A stretch of DNA of 64,000 nt from contig JAQVCP010000002.1 in assembly GCA_028689735.1 (NCBI GenBank), positions 1 through 64,000 of the forward strand, given 5' to 3'. Below are positions 43,160 through 51,837 of the stretch, piece after piece. This stretch comes from Hespellia sp. Its GTDB lineage: Bacteria; Bacillota; Clostridia; Lachnospirales; Lachnospiraceae. Under the pieces are notes generated by a model. That model saw only the letters and a program-made list of their open reading frames with translations. It was not told the DNA's origin and did no database searches. Both the position numbers and the translations under genes were made by a program. Each line of letters begins with the position of its first letter. Within the stretch, counting starts at the first letter, position 1.

Positions 43160-43918
43160 ATGGTTATTTTATTTGGATACATAATTATTTTGTTTATGGC
43201 AGGATGTATCATAGTTGGCTCACAGCAAATACGGGCAGTGGAGCGGGAAAACCACATTATGCAGTCTTATATTCTCTCTATGCAGGAATTTTACAAGGTA
43301 ATGCAGGAACAGATAGAGGCAACTCGGTGCTATCGGCATGATCTGGCAAAACATATTCAGATGTTGGAGATTATTTTGGAGCAGCAGAAGGATGAGAATC
43401 AAGCAGAAATCCGGGAATATAGAGATGATTTGCAAAGAAAACAGCAGATGCTGTTAAGCCAGAGAATTTGTCAGGATGATATTGTAAACGCGATTTTACT
43501 GATCAAGAAACAACAATGTCGGGAAAAGGACATTCCCCTGGAACTTCAGATTCAGAATACGAAATACAGTGGACTGGAAGATGCCGATATGACAGGTCTG
43601 TTGTACAACCTGATGGATAATGCAATTGAGGCCAATGAACGCATTCGGGAAGGCGGCAAGCGCGGTATCCAGCTATCTATGGGAAAAGAAGACAATAAAA
43701 TTTTCGTTCGGGTTCAAAACCAGATGCCGATTGGTGAAAAGATAACATTTAAAACCAATAAAAAGGCACAGGAAAAGCATGGTCTGGGAATGAAGATCAT
43801 TCATCAGACGGTGGAGAAATATAAGGGGACTTATGAGATCAGATATGATAAGAAAGTCGGTATTATGTATATGGAGCTTTCTTTTGCGCTGAATCAGAAT
43901 CCAGATAATGAAATGTAA
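43160..43918 (+). CDS. GHKL (AgrC-like) kinase without sensor domain
   Basis: A 252-residue protein: one N-terminal helix (about 1-20), coiled region, a dimerisation motif CYRHDLAKHIQML with the probable phospho-His, and an ATPase domain with LYNLMDNAIEAN (N box) and KHGLGMKIIHQTVEKY (G box). AgrC-type kinases normally have six or seven helices before this, so the sensor is missing. It follows the LytTR remnant and precedes a sensor-bearing but catalytically degenerate relative. The start ATG follows GGTAAGGG. Confidence 0.8.
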   Translation: MVILFGYIIILFMAGCIIVGSQQIRAVERENHIMQSYILSMQEFYKVMQEQIEATRCYRHDLAKHIQMLEIILEQQKDENQAEIREYRDDLQRKQQMLLSQRICQDDIVNAILLIKKQQCREKDIPLELQIQNTKYSGLEDADMTGLLYNLMDNAIEANERIREGGKRGIQLSMGKEDNKIFVRVQNQMPIGEKITFKTNKKAQEKHGLGMKIIHQTVEKYKGTYEIRYDKKVGIMYMELSFALNQNPDNEM

Positions 43919-43953
43919 ATACTGAAAGATGAATAGAAAAATAGGAGATGACA

Positions 43954-45258
43954 ATGAATTTATCAACAACTATGGCAGAGTGTCTTCAGAATTGTGCCAG
44001 TCTGTGGATCGTACAACTTACTTCCATTTTGTTTTTCCTGATTTATGTGGGAAAGCTGGTTCCACCTAAAAGACCGCAGTGGATTATGTTCCTTTTTGCA
44101 ACTGTTAAATTTTTCGTACAAATTACTCTCTTTAATATTATTTTAGGGGCTTATTTTAAAGAAACAGTTTGGTGGAAGCTTACGCATTTTACTATGGTTG
44201 TGGTATTTGCTGTTTTGAGTTGTTTTGTTTTTCTGTATGTGTATTCTGGAGATTGGCTTCATGTTTTAATAGCGTCGATCATAAGTGAAGCAATTGCCAG
44301 TTGTACTACGGGGCTGGGAATTATGGGAGCGAATCTGCTTAGTGGCGAACAGGAAATCTGGAGTGTCGTAGCACCATTTCGCCCCGCTTTTTTCCTGATA
44401 CCTGTTATAGCGTGGTCAATTGGGGCGGTTTTGTATCATCTTGTAAAACCAATACTGGGCCGATACCGTAGTTATCAATTTAAGCATCCTGTTGTATTAT
44501 GGTCTTTCTTTTTTCTCTACCTGTTTTATGCCTTTCTTTCAAATCTGCCAAATGCTGTTTCTGATAATGAGACATTCTATCGCGTTAACTATGGAGTTAT
44601 ACTGACAGGAAGTCTGCTGCCAGCAGGATTCTATGTTCTGCTAATCTGGAGACGGAAGAAAAGAACCGAGATGGAACGTATGTATTTGAAAAAGATGCAA
44701 GTGATTACGGAGCTGCAATATAAGCAAATGCATTCTCAAATCCTGTACATGAAGGAAAGCCAGAAAAAGATGCAGTTAGAAATGCATACACTGCTGCAGT
44801 TAAAGGAAGAGAAAGGCGCAGACGACAGGATTCGAGATTACATATCCAAGCTGGAAAGACATTATCATGCTATAAAGGCCGGTGTGTATAGTGATGATTG
44901 GCAACTGGACGCATTGTTATGTCATTATGCAGGCATATGCCAGAGTCAGGAAATAGCGGTGGACTTTTCAACCCAGGGTCTGGCAGGGCAGCAAATTGGA
45001 CAATATATGGGGCAGATCCTGTTGGAATTACTGGAGTTTGGCGTGCATCATGCAATAGAGGGGACTAAACAGCAACGCCATATAAAGCTTCACATTGCAA
45101 TCGTCAGAAATCAGCTTGTGATAGATATGATTTATAGCGGAGCAGCGAAGTATCGACCTGGAAAAACAGTAAAAGATTGGAAACGTACAAGTCAGGGAGC
45201 CATTATGCAGACCCGGACCAATGGTTCCACCCAGCTTCTGTTGTGTGCACCACTTTGA
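43954..45258 (+). CDS. Six-helix sensor with degenerate GHKL kinase domain
   Basis: About 434 residues. Six predicted helices (between about 15 and 230) form an AgrC-like sensor. The cytoplasmic part has a coiled coil (ITELQYKQMHSQILYMKES) and a kinase-like region in which the N box reads ILLELLEFGVHHAIEG, with no Asn, and the glycine boxes are gone. It is probably catalytically dead. It may act with the sensor-less kinase just upstream or be decaying. The second ATG (43954) fits the AGGAG site better than 43948. Confidence 0.65.
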   Translation: MNLSTTMAECLQNCASLWIVQLTSILFFLIYVGKLVPPKRPQWIMFLFATVKFFVQITLFNIILGAYFKETVWWKLTHFTMVVVFAVLSCFVFLYVYSGDWLHVLIASIISEAIASCTTGLGIMGANLLSGEQEIWSVVAPFRPAFFLIPVIAWSIGAVLYHLVKPILGRYRSYQFKHPVVLWSFFFLYLFYAFLSNLPNAVSDNETFYRVNYGVILTGSLLPAGFYVLLIWRRKKRTEMERMYLKKMQVITELQYKQMHSQILYMKESQKKMQLEMHTLLQLKEEKGADDRIRDYISKLERHYHAIKAGVYSDDWQLDALLCHYAGICQSQEIAVDFSTQGLAGQQIGQYMGQILLELLEFGVHHAIEGTKQQRHIKLHIAIVRNQLVIDMIYSGAAKYRPGKTVKDWKRTSQGAIMQTRTNGSTQLLLCAPL

Positions 45259-45366
45259 CAAGAGGCGCAAGGGAAAAAGATTACAGGGGAAAGAGGGCAG
45301 TAGTTAAAAGCATAAAGGATTCATTGTATGTTTTCCATATGGGGGATAAAAACTAAAATAAAGAAA

Positions 45367-45425
45367 CGGGGATAGCTGAATGAATCAAATCCTAATAAAT
45401 TCATTCAACTTATCCCCGCTTTTTG
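45367..45425. terminator. Long bidirectional terminator
   Basis: CGGGGATA pairs with TATCCCCG and, after a small internal loop, TGAATGAAT with ATTCATTCA, about 17 bp in all. T-rich ends on both strands serve the sensor gene and the convergent DtxR gene. Confidence 0.85.
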
Positions 45426-45455
45426 AGTCTTGCAAAATAAGAACCAAAGTTATGG

Positions 45456-45821
45456 TTATTTGATAAATTCCTTGATCGCCGCAAAGCTTTCCGCGCTGAT
45501 TACGTGTTCCATACGGCAGGCATCTTCTGCTGCAACCGTTGCATCGACCCCGAGTCTTACCAGCCAGTCCGTCAGGAGCGTATGGCGCTCGTAAATCATA
45601 GTAGCAATCTTAAGCCCGCTTTCCGTCAGCGTGATAAAGCCGGCATCGCTCACTTCGATATATTTTTTCTCACGGAGATTCTTCATGGCAACACTGACAC
45701 TTGCTTTGGAAAATTCCAAATCGGTTGCGATATCGATAGAGCGGACAACCGGGAGTTTCTTGCTGAGTATAAGGATACTCTCGAGATAATTTTCTGCGGA
45801 TTCGTTCGATGTAATTTTCAT
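45456..45821 (-). CDS. DtxR-family iron-dependent repressor
   Basis: A 121-residue protein with an N-terminal winged helix (SIDIATDLEFSKASVSVAMKNLREKKYI) and the metal/dimer domain, lacking the C-terminal SH3 domain, so MntR-sized. Metal ligands include His in ERHTLL and the motif EDACRMEH. The Cys in this motif matches DtxR/IdeR (CxxEH), which bind iron, whereas MntR has Glu there. It probably represses feoA, feoB and the flavodoxin operon through TTAG-N6-CTAA boxes, and possibly itself through the box at 45877. Confidence 0.88.
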   Translation of the reverse strand: MKITSNESAENYLESILILSKKLPVVRSIDIATDLEFSKASVSVAMKNLREKKYIEVSDAGFITLTESGLKIATMIYERHTLLTDWLVRLGVDATVAAEDACRMEHVISAESFAAIKEFIK

Positions 45822-45876
45822 TGTATATTCACCTCGTTTTATGATTGATTTTAATCTTCGTATATCGGCGTAAAGG

Positions 45877-45890
45877 TTAGCGCCACTTAA
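45877..45890. promoter_or_regulatory. Putative DtxR box upstream of the repressor gene
   Basis: TTAG-CGCCAC-TTAA, one mismatch from TTAG-N6-CTAA, lies 56 bp upstream of the repressor start and suggests autoregulation. Confidence 0.4.
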
Positions 45891-45987
45891 CTAGAAGTAT
45901 ACCATATCGCTCTGCGTAAGGCAATTAAAACAAAAGAATTATTGAGAAATTTTATCAATAAAAGTCAACAAATTCTAATATTTGTTA

Positions 45988-46018
45988 TTGACAACTTCTT
46001 GACGTTCGTATATACTAA
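45988..46018 (+). promoter_or_regulatory. Consensus promoter of feoA with overlapping box
   Basis: TTGACA and TATACT are separated by exactly 17 bp. TTCG-TATATA-CTAA (46005-46018), one mismatch from TTAG-N6-CTAA apart from the neighbouring C, covers the -10. This is a strong promoter likely blocked by the iron-loaded repressor. Confidence 0.65.
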
Positions 46019-46070
46019 CCACGAAGACAAATGAAAAACATTATCAATATCAAGAGAAAGAGGGTGCCAT

Positions 46071-46283
46071 ATGATGCCTTTGACAATGGCAAATGTAGGC
46101 GAGAATGTCGCAATCAGAAGAATTGGCGGGAAAGATGAGACCAGACGTTTTTTGGAGACATTGGGATTTGTGGTCGGCGGAACTGTTTCTGTCATTACAG
46201 AGATTAATGGAAACATGATTGTAAACGTGAAAGATTCCAGAGTTGCCATCAGCAAAGAGATGGCCAACAAGATCCAGATATAA
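46071..46283 (+). CDS. feoA: FeoA domain protein 1
   Basis: A 70-residue SH3-like FeoA protein (NVGENVAIRRIGGKDETRRFLETLGFVVGG, then NVKDSRVAISKEMANKI). FeoA supports FeoB in ferrous iron uptake. It is the first gene after a consensus promoter and 44 bp before a second FeoA gene, an arrangement usual in clostridia. The second Met at 46074 is an equally good start. Confidence 0.9.
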   Translation: MMPLTMANVGENVAIRRIGGKDETRRFLETLGFVVGGTVSVITEINGNMIVNVKDSRVAISKEMANKIQI

Positions 46284-46327
46284 TTTTTTTGACAAGCATG
46301 TATTAAGCAGATAAAGAAGGAGGACCT

Positions 46328-46552
46328 ATGCAGACATTAAGGGATGCTGCTGTCGGTGAGACAGTCAGGGTAAAAAAATTGCACGGTGAAGGTGCTGTAA
46401 AGAGAAGAATCATGGACATGGGAATTACAAAAGGTGTGGAAGTACATATTCGTAAAGTCGCACCACTTGGTGATCCGGTTGAAGTGAATGTAAGAGGATA
46501 TGAATTATCTCTCAGAAAAGCCGATGCTCAGATGGTTGAGGTTGAAGCGTAA
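46328..46552 (+). CDS. feoA: FeoA domain protein 2
   Basis: A 74-residue FeoA protein (LRDAAVGETVRVKKLHGEGAVKRRIMDMGITKGVEV, VNVRGYELSLRKADAQMVEV), closer to the classical FeoA pattern than the first copy. AAGGAGG lies just upstream of its ATG. It is separated from feoB by an unusual 291-bp gap containing a regular repeat array. Confidence 0.92.
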   Translation: MQTLRDAAVGETVRVKKLHGEGAVKRRIMDMGITKGVEVHIRKVAPLGDPVEVNVRGYELSLRKADAQMVEVEA

Positions 46553-46626
46553 TTTACAGTGAGATAAAAAGTGGAGACTATCTGAAATGCTCAGCAGAGA
46601 AATCTGCATTTTTTTAAAAACAATGG

Positions 46627-46700
46627 TTAGATAAAACTAATAAAAATGCATTTTGACTAATAAAATTTATCATCGACTAATTTAATTTTTATTTCACTAA
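46627..46700 (+). repeat. ACTAA array with 20-bp period in the feoA-feoB gap
   Basis: CTAA occurs at 46637, 46657, 46677 and 46697, exactly 20 bp apart, each preceded by A; the intervening 15-16 bp are AT-rich and partly similar. The first CTAA also completes a perfect TTAG-N6-CTAA box at 46627-46640. The rest of the 46553-46843 gap shows no gene; a promoter for feoB is not obvious. Confidence 0.7.
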
Positions 46701-46843
46701 CAACAAGCATTATAAAGGACATTATCATCAAAATCAGGTCAATTGTAAATGACATGTATCATTGAGACTACAAGTAAAATGAAGCATTTACACAGAGACA
46801 AATTAACAAAAACATGTAAGAATTTTCTTGAGGAGGAAAAACA

Positions 46844-49009
46844 ATGGCAGTAAAAATTGCACTTGCCGGAAATCCAAACTGCGGTAAGACAACACTATTT
46901 AATGCCCTGACAGGTTCCAATCAATTCGTTGGAAACTGGCCAGGTGTAACAGTAGAAAAAAAGGAAGGAAAGCTGAAAGGGCACAGCGATGCAATTATCG
47001 TGGATTTGCCAGGTATCTATTCACTTTCTCCATATACACTGGAAGAGGTAGTAGCAAGAAATTTCCTGATCACAGAGAGACCGGATGCAATCCTGAATAT
47101 TATCGATGGAACCAACTTGGAGCGTAACTTATATCTTACGACACAGCTGGTAGAACTTGGAATTCCGGTAATCGCAGCAGTGAACATGATGGATATCGTT
47201 GAGAAGAACGGTGATAAGCTCAATACAAAGAACCTTGCAAAAGAGCTGGGCTGTAAAGTGGTTGAGATTTCAGCACTCAAGGGAACCGGAATTACTGAGG
47301 CGGCAAATCAGGCAGTTGATGTTGCAAAATCAGGCAAGAAGATGGTGCCGCAGCACAGCTTTGAGGGATGTGTAGAACATGCACTGGCTCATATTGAAGA
47401 AGCAGTTCTTCACAGTATGCCGGAAGAGCAGCAGAGATGGTATGCCATCAAGATTTTTGAACGTGATGAGAAAGTACTTGCACAGCTTAACATTCCGGCC
47501 GATACAATGGCACATATCGAAACAGACATTAAAAGTGCAGAGGAAGAGATGGATGACGATGCAGAATCAATCATCACGAACGAGAGATATGTATACATCG
47601 GTTCTATCATTAGAGACTGCTGTCAGAAGAAAAACAAAGGCGGCATGACTACTTCTGATAAGATTGACCGTATCGTGACGAACAGATTCCTTGCACTGCC
47701 AATTTTTGCAGTGGTAATGTTTATCGTATACTATGTATCGGTCACAACCGTAGGAACCATTCTTACAGACTGGACAAATGACACATTGTTTGGTGCCTGG
47801 ATTATCCCTGCGGCACAGAGCGGATTAGAAGCAATCGGCTGTGCAAGCTGGCTCACAGGTCTTCTCGTAGACGGTATTATCAGTGGTGTAGGTGCTGTAC
47901 TTGGTTTCGTACCACAGATGCTTGTGTTATTCGCATTTCTTGCATTTCTGGAGTCTTGTGGATACATGGCACGTATCGCATTTATCATGGATAGAATTTT
48001 CCGCAAATTTGGTTTATCCGGAAAATCATTTATCCCGATGCTGATCGGAACCGGTTGTGGTGTTCCAGGAGTTATGGCTTCCAGAACCATTGAAAATGAT
48101 CGTGACCGTAAGATGACAATCATGACAACAACTTTTATTCCTTGCGGAGCAAAGCTTCCAATCATTGCACTCATTGCAGGCGCACTCTTTGGCGGAGCTT
48201 CCTGGGTGGCACCAAGTGCATACTTTGTGGGAATCGCAGCAATTATCTGCTCAGGTATTATTTTGAAGAAAACAAAAATGTTTGCAGGAGACCCGGCTCC
48301 ATTCGTAATCGAGTTACCTGCATACCACATGCCGACTGTTATGAACGTACTTCGCAGCATGTGGGAACGTGGCTGGTCATTTATTAAAAAGGCAGGAACA
48401 ATCATTCTCTTATCAACAATCTTCGTTTGGTTCGCACAGAGCTTTGGATTTACAGACGGAGGATTTGGAATGGTAGAGGATATGGAGGACAGTATTCTTG
48501 CAGCAATCGGAAGCGGTATCGCATTTATTTTCAGACCACTTGGATGGGGAAACTGGAAAGCGGCAGTTGCAGCAATCACTGGACTTGTAGCAAAAGAAAA
48601 CGTAGTTGGAACATTCGGAGTATTATATGGAATGGCAGAAGTTGCAGAAGACGGACAGGAAATCTGGGGAACACTTGCAGGAAGCATGACGCAGGTAGCT
48701 GCATATTCTTTCCTGGTATTTAATTTACTCTGCGCACCTTGCTTCGCAGCAATGGGAGCAATCAAGCGTGAGATGAACAATGCAAAATGGTTTTGGTTCG
48801 CAATCGGATATCAGTGTGGATTAGCATATCTTGCATCACTTTGTATTTACCAGATTGGTACACTGATCACAACAGGAACTTTCGGTGTTGGTGTCATCGT
48901 AGCAGCTGTCATTATCATTGGATTTATTTACCTGTTATTCAGACCATATAAGGAAAGTAATACGTTTTCCATGAATGTATCCAGTGTCAACGCGAAAGCG
49001 AAAGCATAG
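46844..49009 (+). CDS. feoB: Ferrous iron transporter FeoB
   Basis: A 721-residue iron transporter. The N-terminal GTPase has G1 GNPNCGKTT, the G2/switch region, G3 DLPGIYSL and G4 NMMD. A helical spacer domain (about 165-260) is followed by about ten membrane helices with the two Gate motifs, including IGTGCGVPGVMASRTIEN and FIPCGAKLPI with conserved Cys. A C-terminal helix near 670-690 ends the protein. AGGAGG lies 8 nt upstream. It takes up Fe(II), important for an anaerobe, and is followed by a FeoB-associated peptide. Confidence 0.97.
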   Translation: MAVKIALAGNPNCGKTTLFNALTGSNQFVGNWPGVTVEKKEGKLKGHSDAIIVDLPGIYSLSPYTLEEVVARNFLITERPDAILNIIDGTNLERNLYLTTQLVELGIPVIAAVNMMDIVEKNGDKLNTKNLAKELGCKVVEISALKGTGITEAANQAVDVAKSGKKMVPQHSFEGCVEHALAHIEEAVLHSMPEEQQRWYAIKIFERDEKVLAQLNIPADTMAHIETDIKSAEEEMDDDAESIITNERYVYIGSIIRDCCQKKNKGGMTTSDKIDRIVTNRFLALPIFAVVMFIVYYVSVTTVGTILTDWTNDTLFGAWIIPAAQSGLEAIGCASWLTGLLVDGIISGVGAVLGFVPQMLVLFAFLAFLESCGYMARIAFIMDRIFRKFGLSGKSFIPMLIGTGCGVPGVMASRTIENDRDRKMTIMTTTFIPCGAKLPIIALIAGALFGGASWVAPSAYFVGIAAIICSGIILKKTKMFAGDPAPFVIELPAYHMPTVMNVLRSMWERGWSFIKKAGTIILLSTIFVWFAQSFGFTDGGFGMVEDMEDSILAAIGSGIAFIFRPLGWGNWKAAVAAITGLVAKENVVGTFGVLYGMAEVAEDGQEIWGTLAGSMTQVAAYSFLVFNLLCAPCFAAMGAIKREMNNAKWFWFAIGYQCGLAYLASLCIYQIGTLITTGTFGVGVIVAAVIIIGFIYLLFRPYKESNTFSMNVSSVNAKAKA

Positions 49010-49023
49010 AGAGAAGGAAGAAT

Positions 49024-49164
49024 ATGGGAACAATTATCGTAGGTGCAGGATTGGTATTGGTAGTAGCGGCAATCGTAAGAAGAATGATCAAAGATAAAAA
49101 AGCTGGAAAATCCATTCAGTGCGGTGGTGACTGTGGACACTGTGGTGGACACTGCAATCATTAA
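49024..49164 (+). CDS. FeoB-associated Cys-rich membrane peptide
   Basis: A 46-residue peptide: one membrane helix (MGTIIVGAGLVLVVAAIV), a basic segment (RRMIKDKKAGKS) and a metal-binding-like tail CGGDCGHCGGHCNH with four Cys and two His. It matches the FeoB-associated family. It begins 14 bp after the feoB stop with a GAAGGAAG site, so it is cotranslated with FeoB and may help pass iron or anchor the complex. Confidence 0.88.
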   Translation: MGTIIVGAGLVLVVAAIVRRMIKDKKAGKSIQCGGDCGHCGGHCNH

Positions 49165-49246
49165 AAGCCGTCTGTATACAGGCCAAAATGAAGTTTGGGA
49201 CGCAAGTGTGATTAGCTTGTGCAGCGTCCTTAATGGAGGAAATCAG

Positions 49247-49708
49247 ATGAAGCAGATCCGAATAGGTGCAAAGAAAAACCCTGATATCAAGAGCCAAAAG
49301 AAAAGTCAGATGCAGCGGGAGAAAATTGTTGCAAAGCTCAGAGAAAAGGGATGCAGGATAACAAAACAGAGATTGCTTTTGCTTGATGTGATTTTGGAAA
49401 ATCAATGTTCCAGCTGTAAGGAAATCTATGCAGAGGCATCGAAGGCGGAGCCGGATATTGGGATTGCCACAGTGTACCGTATGGTGAACATGCTGGAAGA
49501 AATCGGTGCCATTAACCGGAAAAATCTATACAAAGTAACGTTTCCGGAAGGAAAAAGCAGGCAGGTGTGCACCGTAGTTCTTGATGATAAGACAACATAT
49601 AACTTGTCGGCAAAGAACTGGAATGATGTCGTAAAGGCTGGTCTCTCCAGCTGCGGATATTTGGAAAAGCAAAATGTAGTCTCCATTATGATGGTGGGCG
49701 AAGAATAA
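49247..49708 (+). CDS. Fur-family-like regulator lacking histidines
   Basis: About 153 residues. The winged helix CRITKQRLLLLDVILEN, CKEIYAEASKAEPDIGIATVYRMVNMLEEIGAI is a clear Fur-family DNA-binding domain. The C-terminal half (VCTVVLDDKTTYNLSAKNW) has lost the HHHDH and CxxC metal sites, and no histidine occurs anywhere in the protein. It may therefore not sense metal in the usual way. The start at 49247 follows GGAGG; a longer frame overlaps the FeoB-associated peptide. It probably belongs to the feoB transcript. Confidence 0.8.
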   Translation: MKQIRIGAKKNPDIKSQKKSQMQREKIVAKLREKGCRITKQRLLLLDVILENQCSSCKEIYAEASKAEPDIGIATVYRMVNMLEEIGAINRKNLYKVTFPEGKSRQVCTVVLDDKTTYNLSAKNWNDVVKAGLSSCGYLEKQNVVSIMMVGEE

Positions 49709-50029
49709 TCAGTAAAAAAAGAAAACCGGATGGGGCATATCAAACCTGTCCGGTTTTTCTTTGGGTTGATTTTGCATAGGTAACAGAGTAAAATATGAAA
49801 TAAGAGAAAATATGTGGAGTGCAGTGAGATTCTAATTACAGCAATCGGTGCCAATGCATGAACCACTGAAAAATCCAGTGAGACAGAAGAATGATTTTAC
49901 AAATTTTTCACACTACTTTTACCAAAACGAGATAGTTTGCATCTTGAAAATGCGCTATGATGGCGTGGGAGAAAAAGTGCGGAGAGACGCGCGAAAGTAG
50001 TACAGGGAAGGTGAAAGGAGTTAACATAC
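49709..50029. terminator. Gap with terminator of the feo operon at 49722-49757
   Basis: AAAACCGGA and TCCGGTTTTT form a 9-bp stem with T-tracts on both sides. The remaining ~270 bp holds no convincing gene or promoter; the sequence becomes purine-rich before the next ribosome site (GAAAGGAG). Confidence 0.75.
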
Positions 50030-50866
50030 ATGCCAGAGACATATGCACATTATAGAATGGGACAGGCAGTCAGAAAATATATAGGAGGAAAGGAAAAGGA
50101 GATTATTGAGAAGTACCCGGAGTTATTCCTGATTGGTTTACATGGACCGGATATTCTGTTTTATTATAAGCCGCTGCAGTCGAATGTGGTGAATAAGACC
50201 GGATATGGAATGCACGAAAGATCAGGAGCACTCTTTTTTGAGCGGGCTGCAAAGATAGCGAGAAAGTATAAGAATCATGGTGCATATTTAGCTTATATAT
50301 ATGGATATATCTGTCACTTTGCATTGGATGTGAGTTGCCATGGGTATATTGATGAGAAAATTGAAAAAAGCGGAATTTCTCATGCGGAAATTGAGACAGA
50401 GTTGGATCGGGAGCTGATGGTGAAGGATGGATGGGATCCCATTCGTAAAAAGACCAGTGGACATATTGTGCCATCGGAAAAAAATGCGGCAATCATCCAG
50501 GCATTTTATCCGGGAATCAATGAGCGGCAGATAGAAAAGTCTTTAAGGGGAATGGTATTCTACACGAACTTTCTGGTTGCACCTGGGAAGATGAAGCGAA
50601 GCGTTATCTATACTTTTTTGAAGATGACAGGTCACTACGAGAGTATGCAGGGACAGATTGTGAATTATAAGAAGAATCCGGAGTGCGCTGACAGCACGGA
50701 GAAGCTGATGAGTTTGTATAAGGATGCAGAAAAATTAGCGGTTCAACTGATTTATGAATACAGAGGATTTCTAAAGGGTTCAGAGAAACTAAATAAAATA
50801 TATCATTATAACTTTGGTTCACAGCTTGTGGGAAGTGAAAAAAAACAGAAAGTACCAGAGTACTGA
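50030..50866 (+). CDS. Zinc-dependent phospholipase C-like protein
   Basis: A 278-residue protein of the zinc-dependent phospholipase C family (alpha-toxin-like fold) as seen in Firmicute genomes. Candidate metal ligands are His in YAHYRMG, HGPDILFYY, HERSG, and CHFALDVSCHGYID with His and Asp. There is no signal peptide, unlike secreted toxins, so it is likely an intracellular enzyme of unknown substrate. It stands alone, with an AAAGGAG site. Confidence 0.8.
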   Translation: MPETYAHYRMGQAVRKYIGGKEKEIIEKYPELFLIGLHGPDILFYYKPLQSNVVNKTGYGMHERSGALFFERAAKIARKYKNHGAYLAYIYGYICHFALDVSCHGYIDEKIEKSGISHAEIETELDRELMVKDGWDPIRKKTSGHIVPSEKNAAIIQAFYPGINERQIEKSLRGMVFYTNFLVAPGKMKRSVIYTFLKMTGHYESMQGQIVNYKKNPECADSTEKLMSLYKDAEKLAVQLIYEYRGFLKGSEKLNKIYHYNFGSQLVGSEKKQKVPEY

Positions 50867-51052
50867 ACTAGTCACTCTGATTAGATTTTACATAATCTTT
50901 ACATACTGATGACTTGCTTTTGATAAACATATTGTAGGATATAAAGAATTAAAAACTGATGACCTACATATGTATTAGTGTGTTCGGTCCTATTTCTCGT
51001 ATTCAGATAGAACAATAGGAAGAACTGGGTTGCAAAATATTAGAAAGTAGAG

Positions 51053-51691
51053 ATGAAGATGGGAAGAGTTAGTAAACAAAGCGAGCTGGCGAAAATCCTG
51101 GAGGATGCAGACCGGATGCTGAAGGCACAGAGTGCGATCGGCCTTGTAAAATCAAAAATACAGATTATTAATTCAGAACTGTCCCTGACTGCGAACCACA
51201 AAGTGATTGTCAGTATGCAGGATCGCATCAAAACTACGGAAAGCGTATGTCAGAAGCTCAAGAAGAAGGGGCTTCCCTACAGTTACGATGCAGTAGAAGA
51301 GAATATCAATGATGTGGTTGGAGTTCGTGCAGTATGTGCATTTGAAGATGATATTTACAGGGTGGCGCAGATTCTTCTTTCGCATCCGGATGTGAAGCTG
51401 CTCAAGAAAAAGGATTATATCGTGGATCCGAAAAAGAGTGGTTATCGGAGTCTGCATCTTATTATTCAGGTTCCGCTGTATCTTTCTTCTGGAGCCGAGT
51501 GGATCAAGGTGGAATTACAACTGAGGACCTCGGCCATGAATTTCTGGGCAGATCTGGATCATCAGATGCGCTATAAAAGAGGTGTCAAGGAAGCCAAGCT
51601 TATCGGGAAAGAGCTTAAGGAGTATGCAGACAAGATTAAGGAACTGGATGAGCATATGGTAGAGCTGCGTAAGAAGATTGAGTCAATATAG
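51053..51691 (+). CDS. Small alarmone synthetase (second copy)
   Basis: A 212-residue (p)ppGpp synthetase with ESVCQKLKKKG, INDVVGVRAVCAFEDDIYRV, KDYIVDPKKSGYRSLHLII and VELQLRTSAMNFWADLDHQMRYK, closest in length and pattern to YjbM (RelQ). It has no hydrolase domain. The helical C-terminus is typical of tetrameric RelQ. It is distinct from the copy at 37745, so the strain has at least two stand-alone synthetases. The ribosome site is weak; the Met at 51059 is an alternative start. Confidence 0.9.
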   Translation: MKMGRVSKQSELAKILEDADRMLKAQSAIGLVKSKIQIINSELSLTANHKVIVSMQDRIKTTESVCQKLKKKGLPYSYDAVEENINDVVGVRAVCAFEDDIYRVAQILLSHPDVKLLKKKDYIVDPKKSGYRSLHLIIQVPLYLSSGAEWIKVELQLRTSAMNFWADLDHQMRYKRGVKEAKLIGKELKEYADKIKELDEHMVELRKKIESI

Positions 51692-51711
51692 GAATTTAAA
51701 AATGAAAAGAG

Positions 51712-51753
51712 AGGAATCCTGGGTCATGTAAAAATGATGCAGGATTCCTTTTT
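51712..51753 (+). terminator. Terminator after the second alarmone synthetase
   Basis: A perfect 10-bp stem (AGGAATCCTG / CAGGATTCCT) with an 18-nt loop and a T-run. Confidence 0.85.
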
Positions 51754-51837
51754 ACATAAATTTAACTCACGTATTCACCTATCCTTTACGTAATTATTGT
51801 ACGATTTAGGCAAATAAAAAAAAGGACAGGTGATTCT

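Noticed and set aside
47731-48780. 349-residue open frame antisense to feoB
   Set aside because: It lies wholly within the coding part of FeoB, has no ribosome site or domain, and its composition mirrors the opposite frame.
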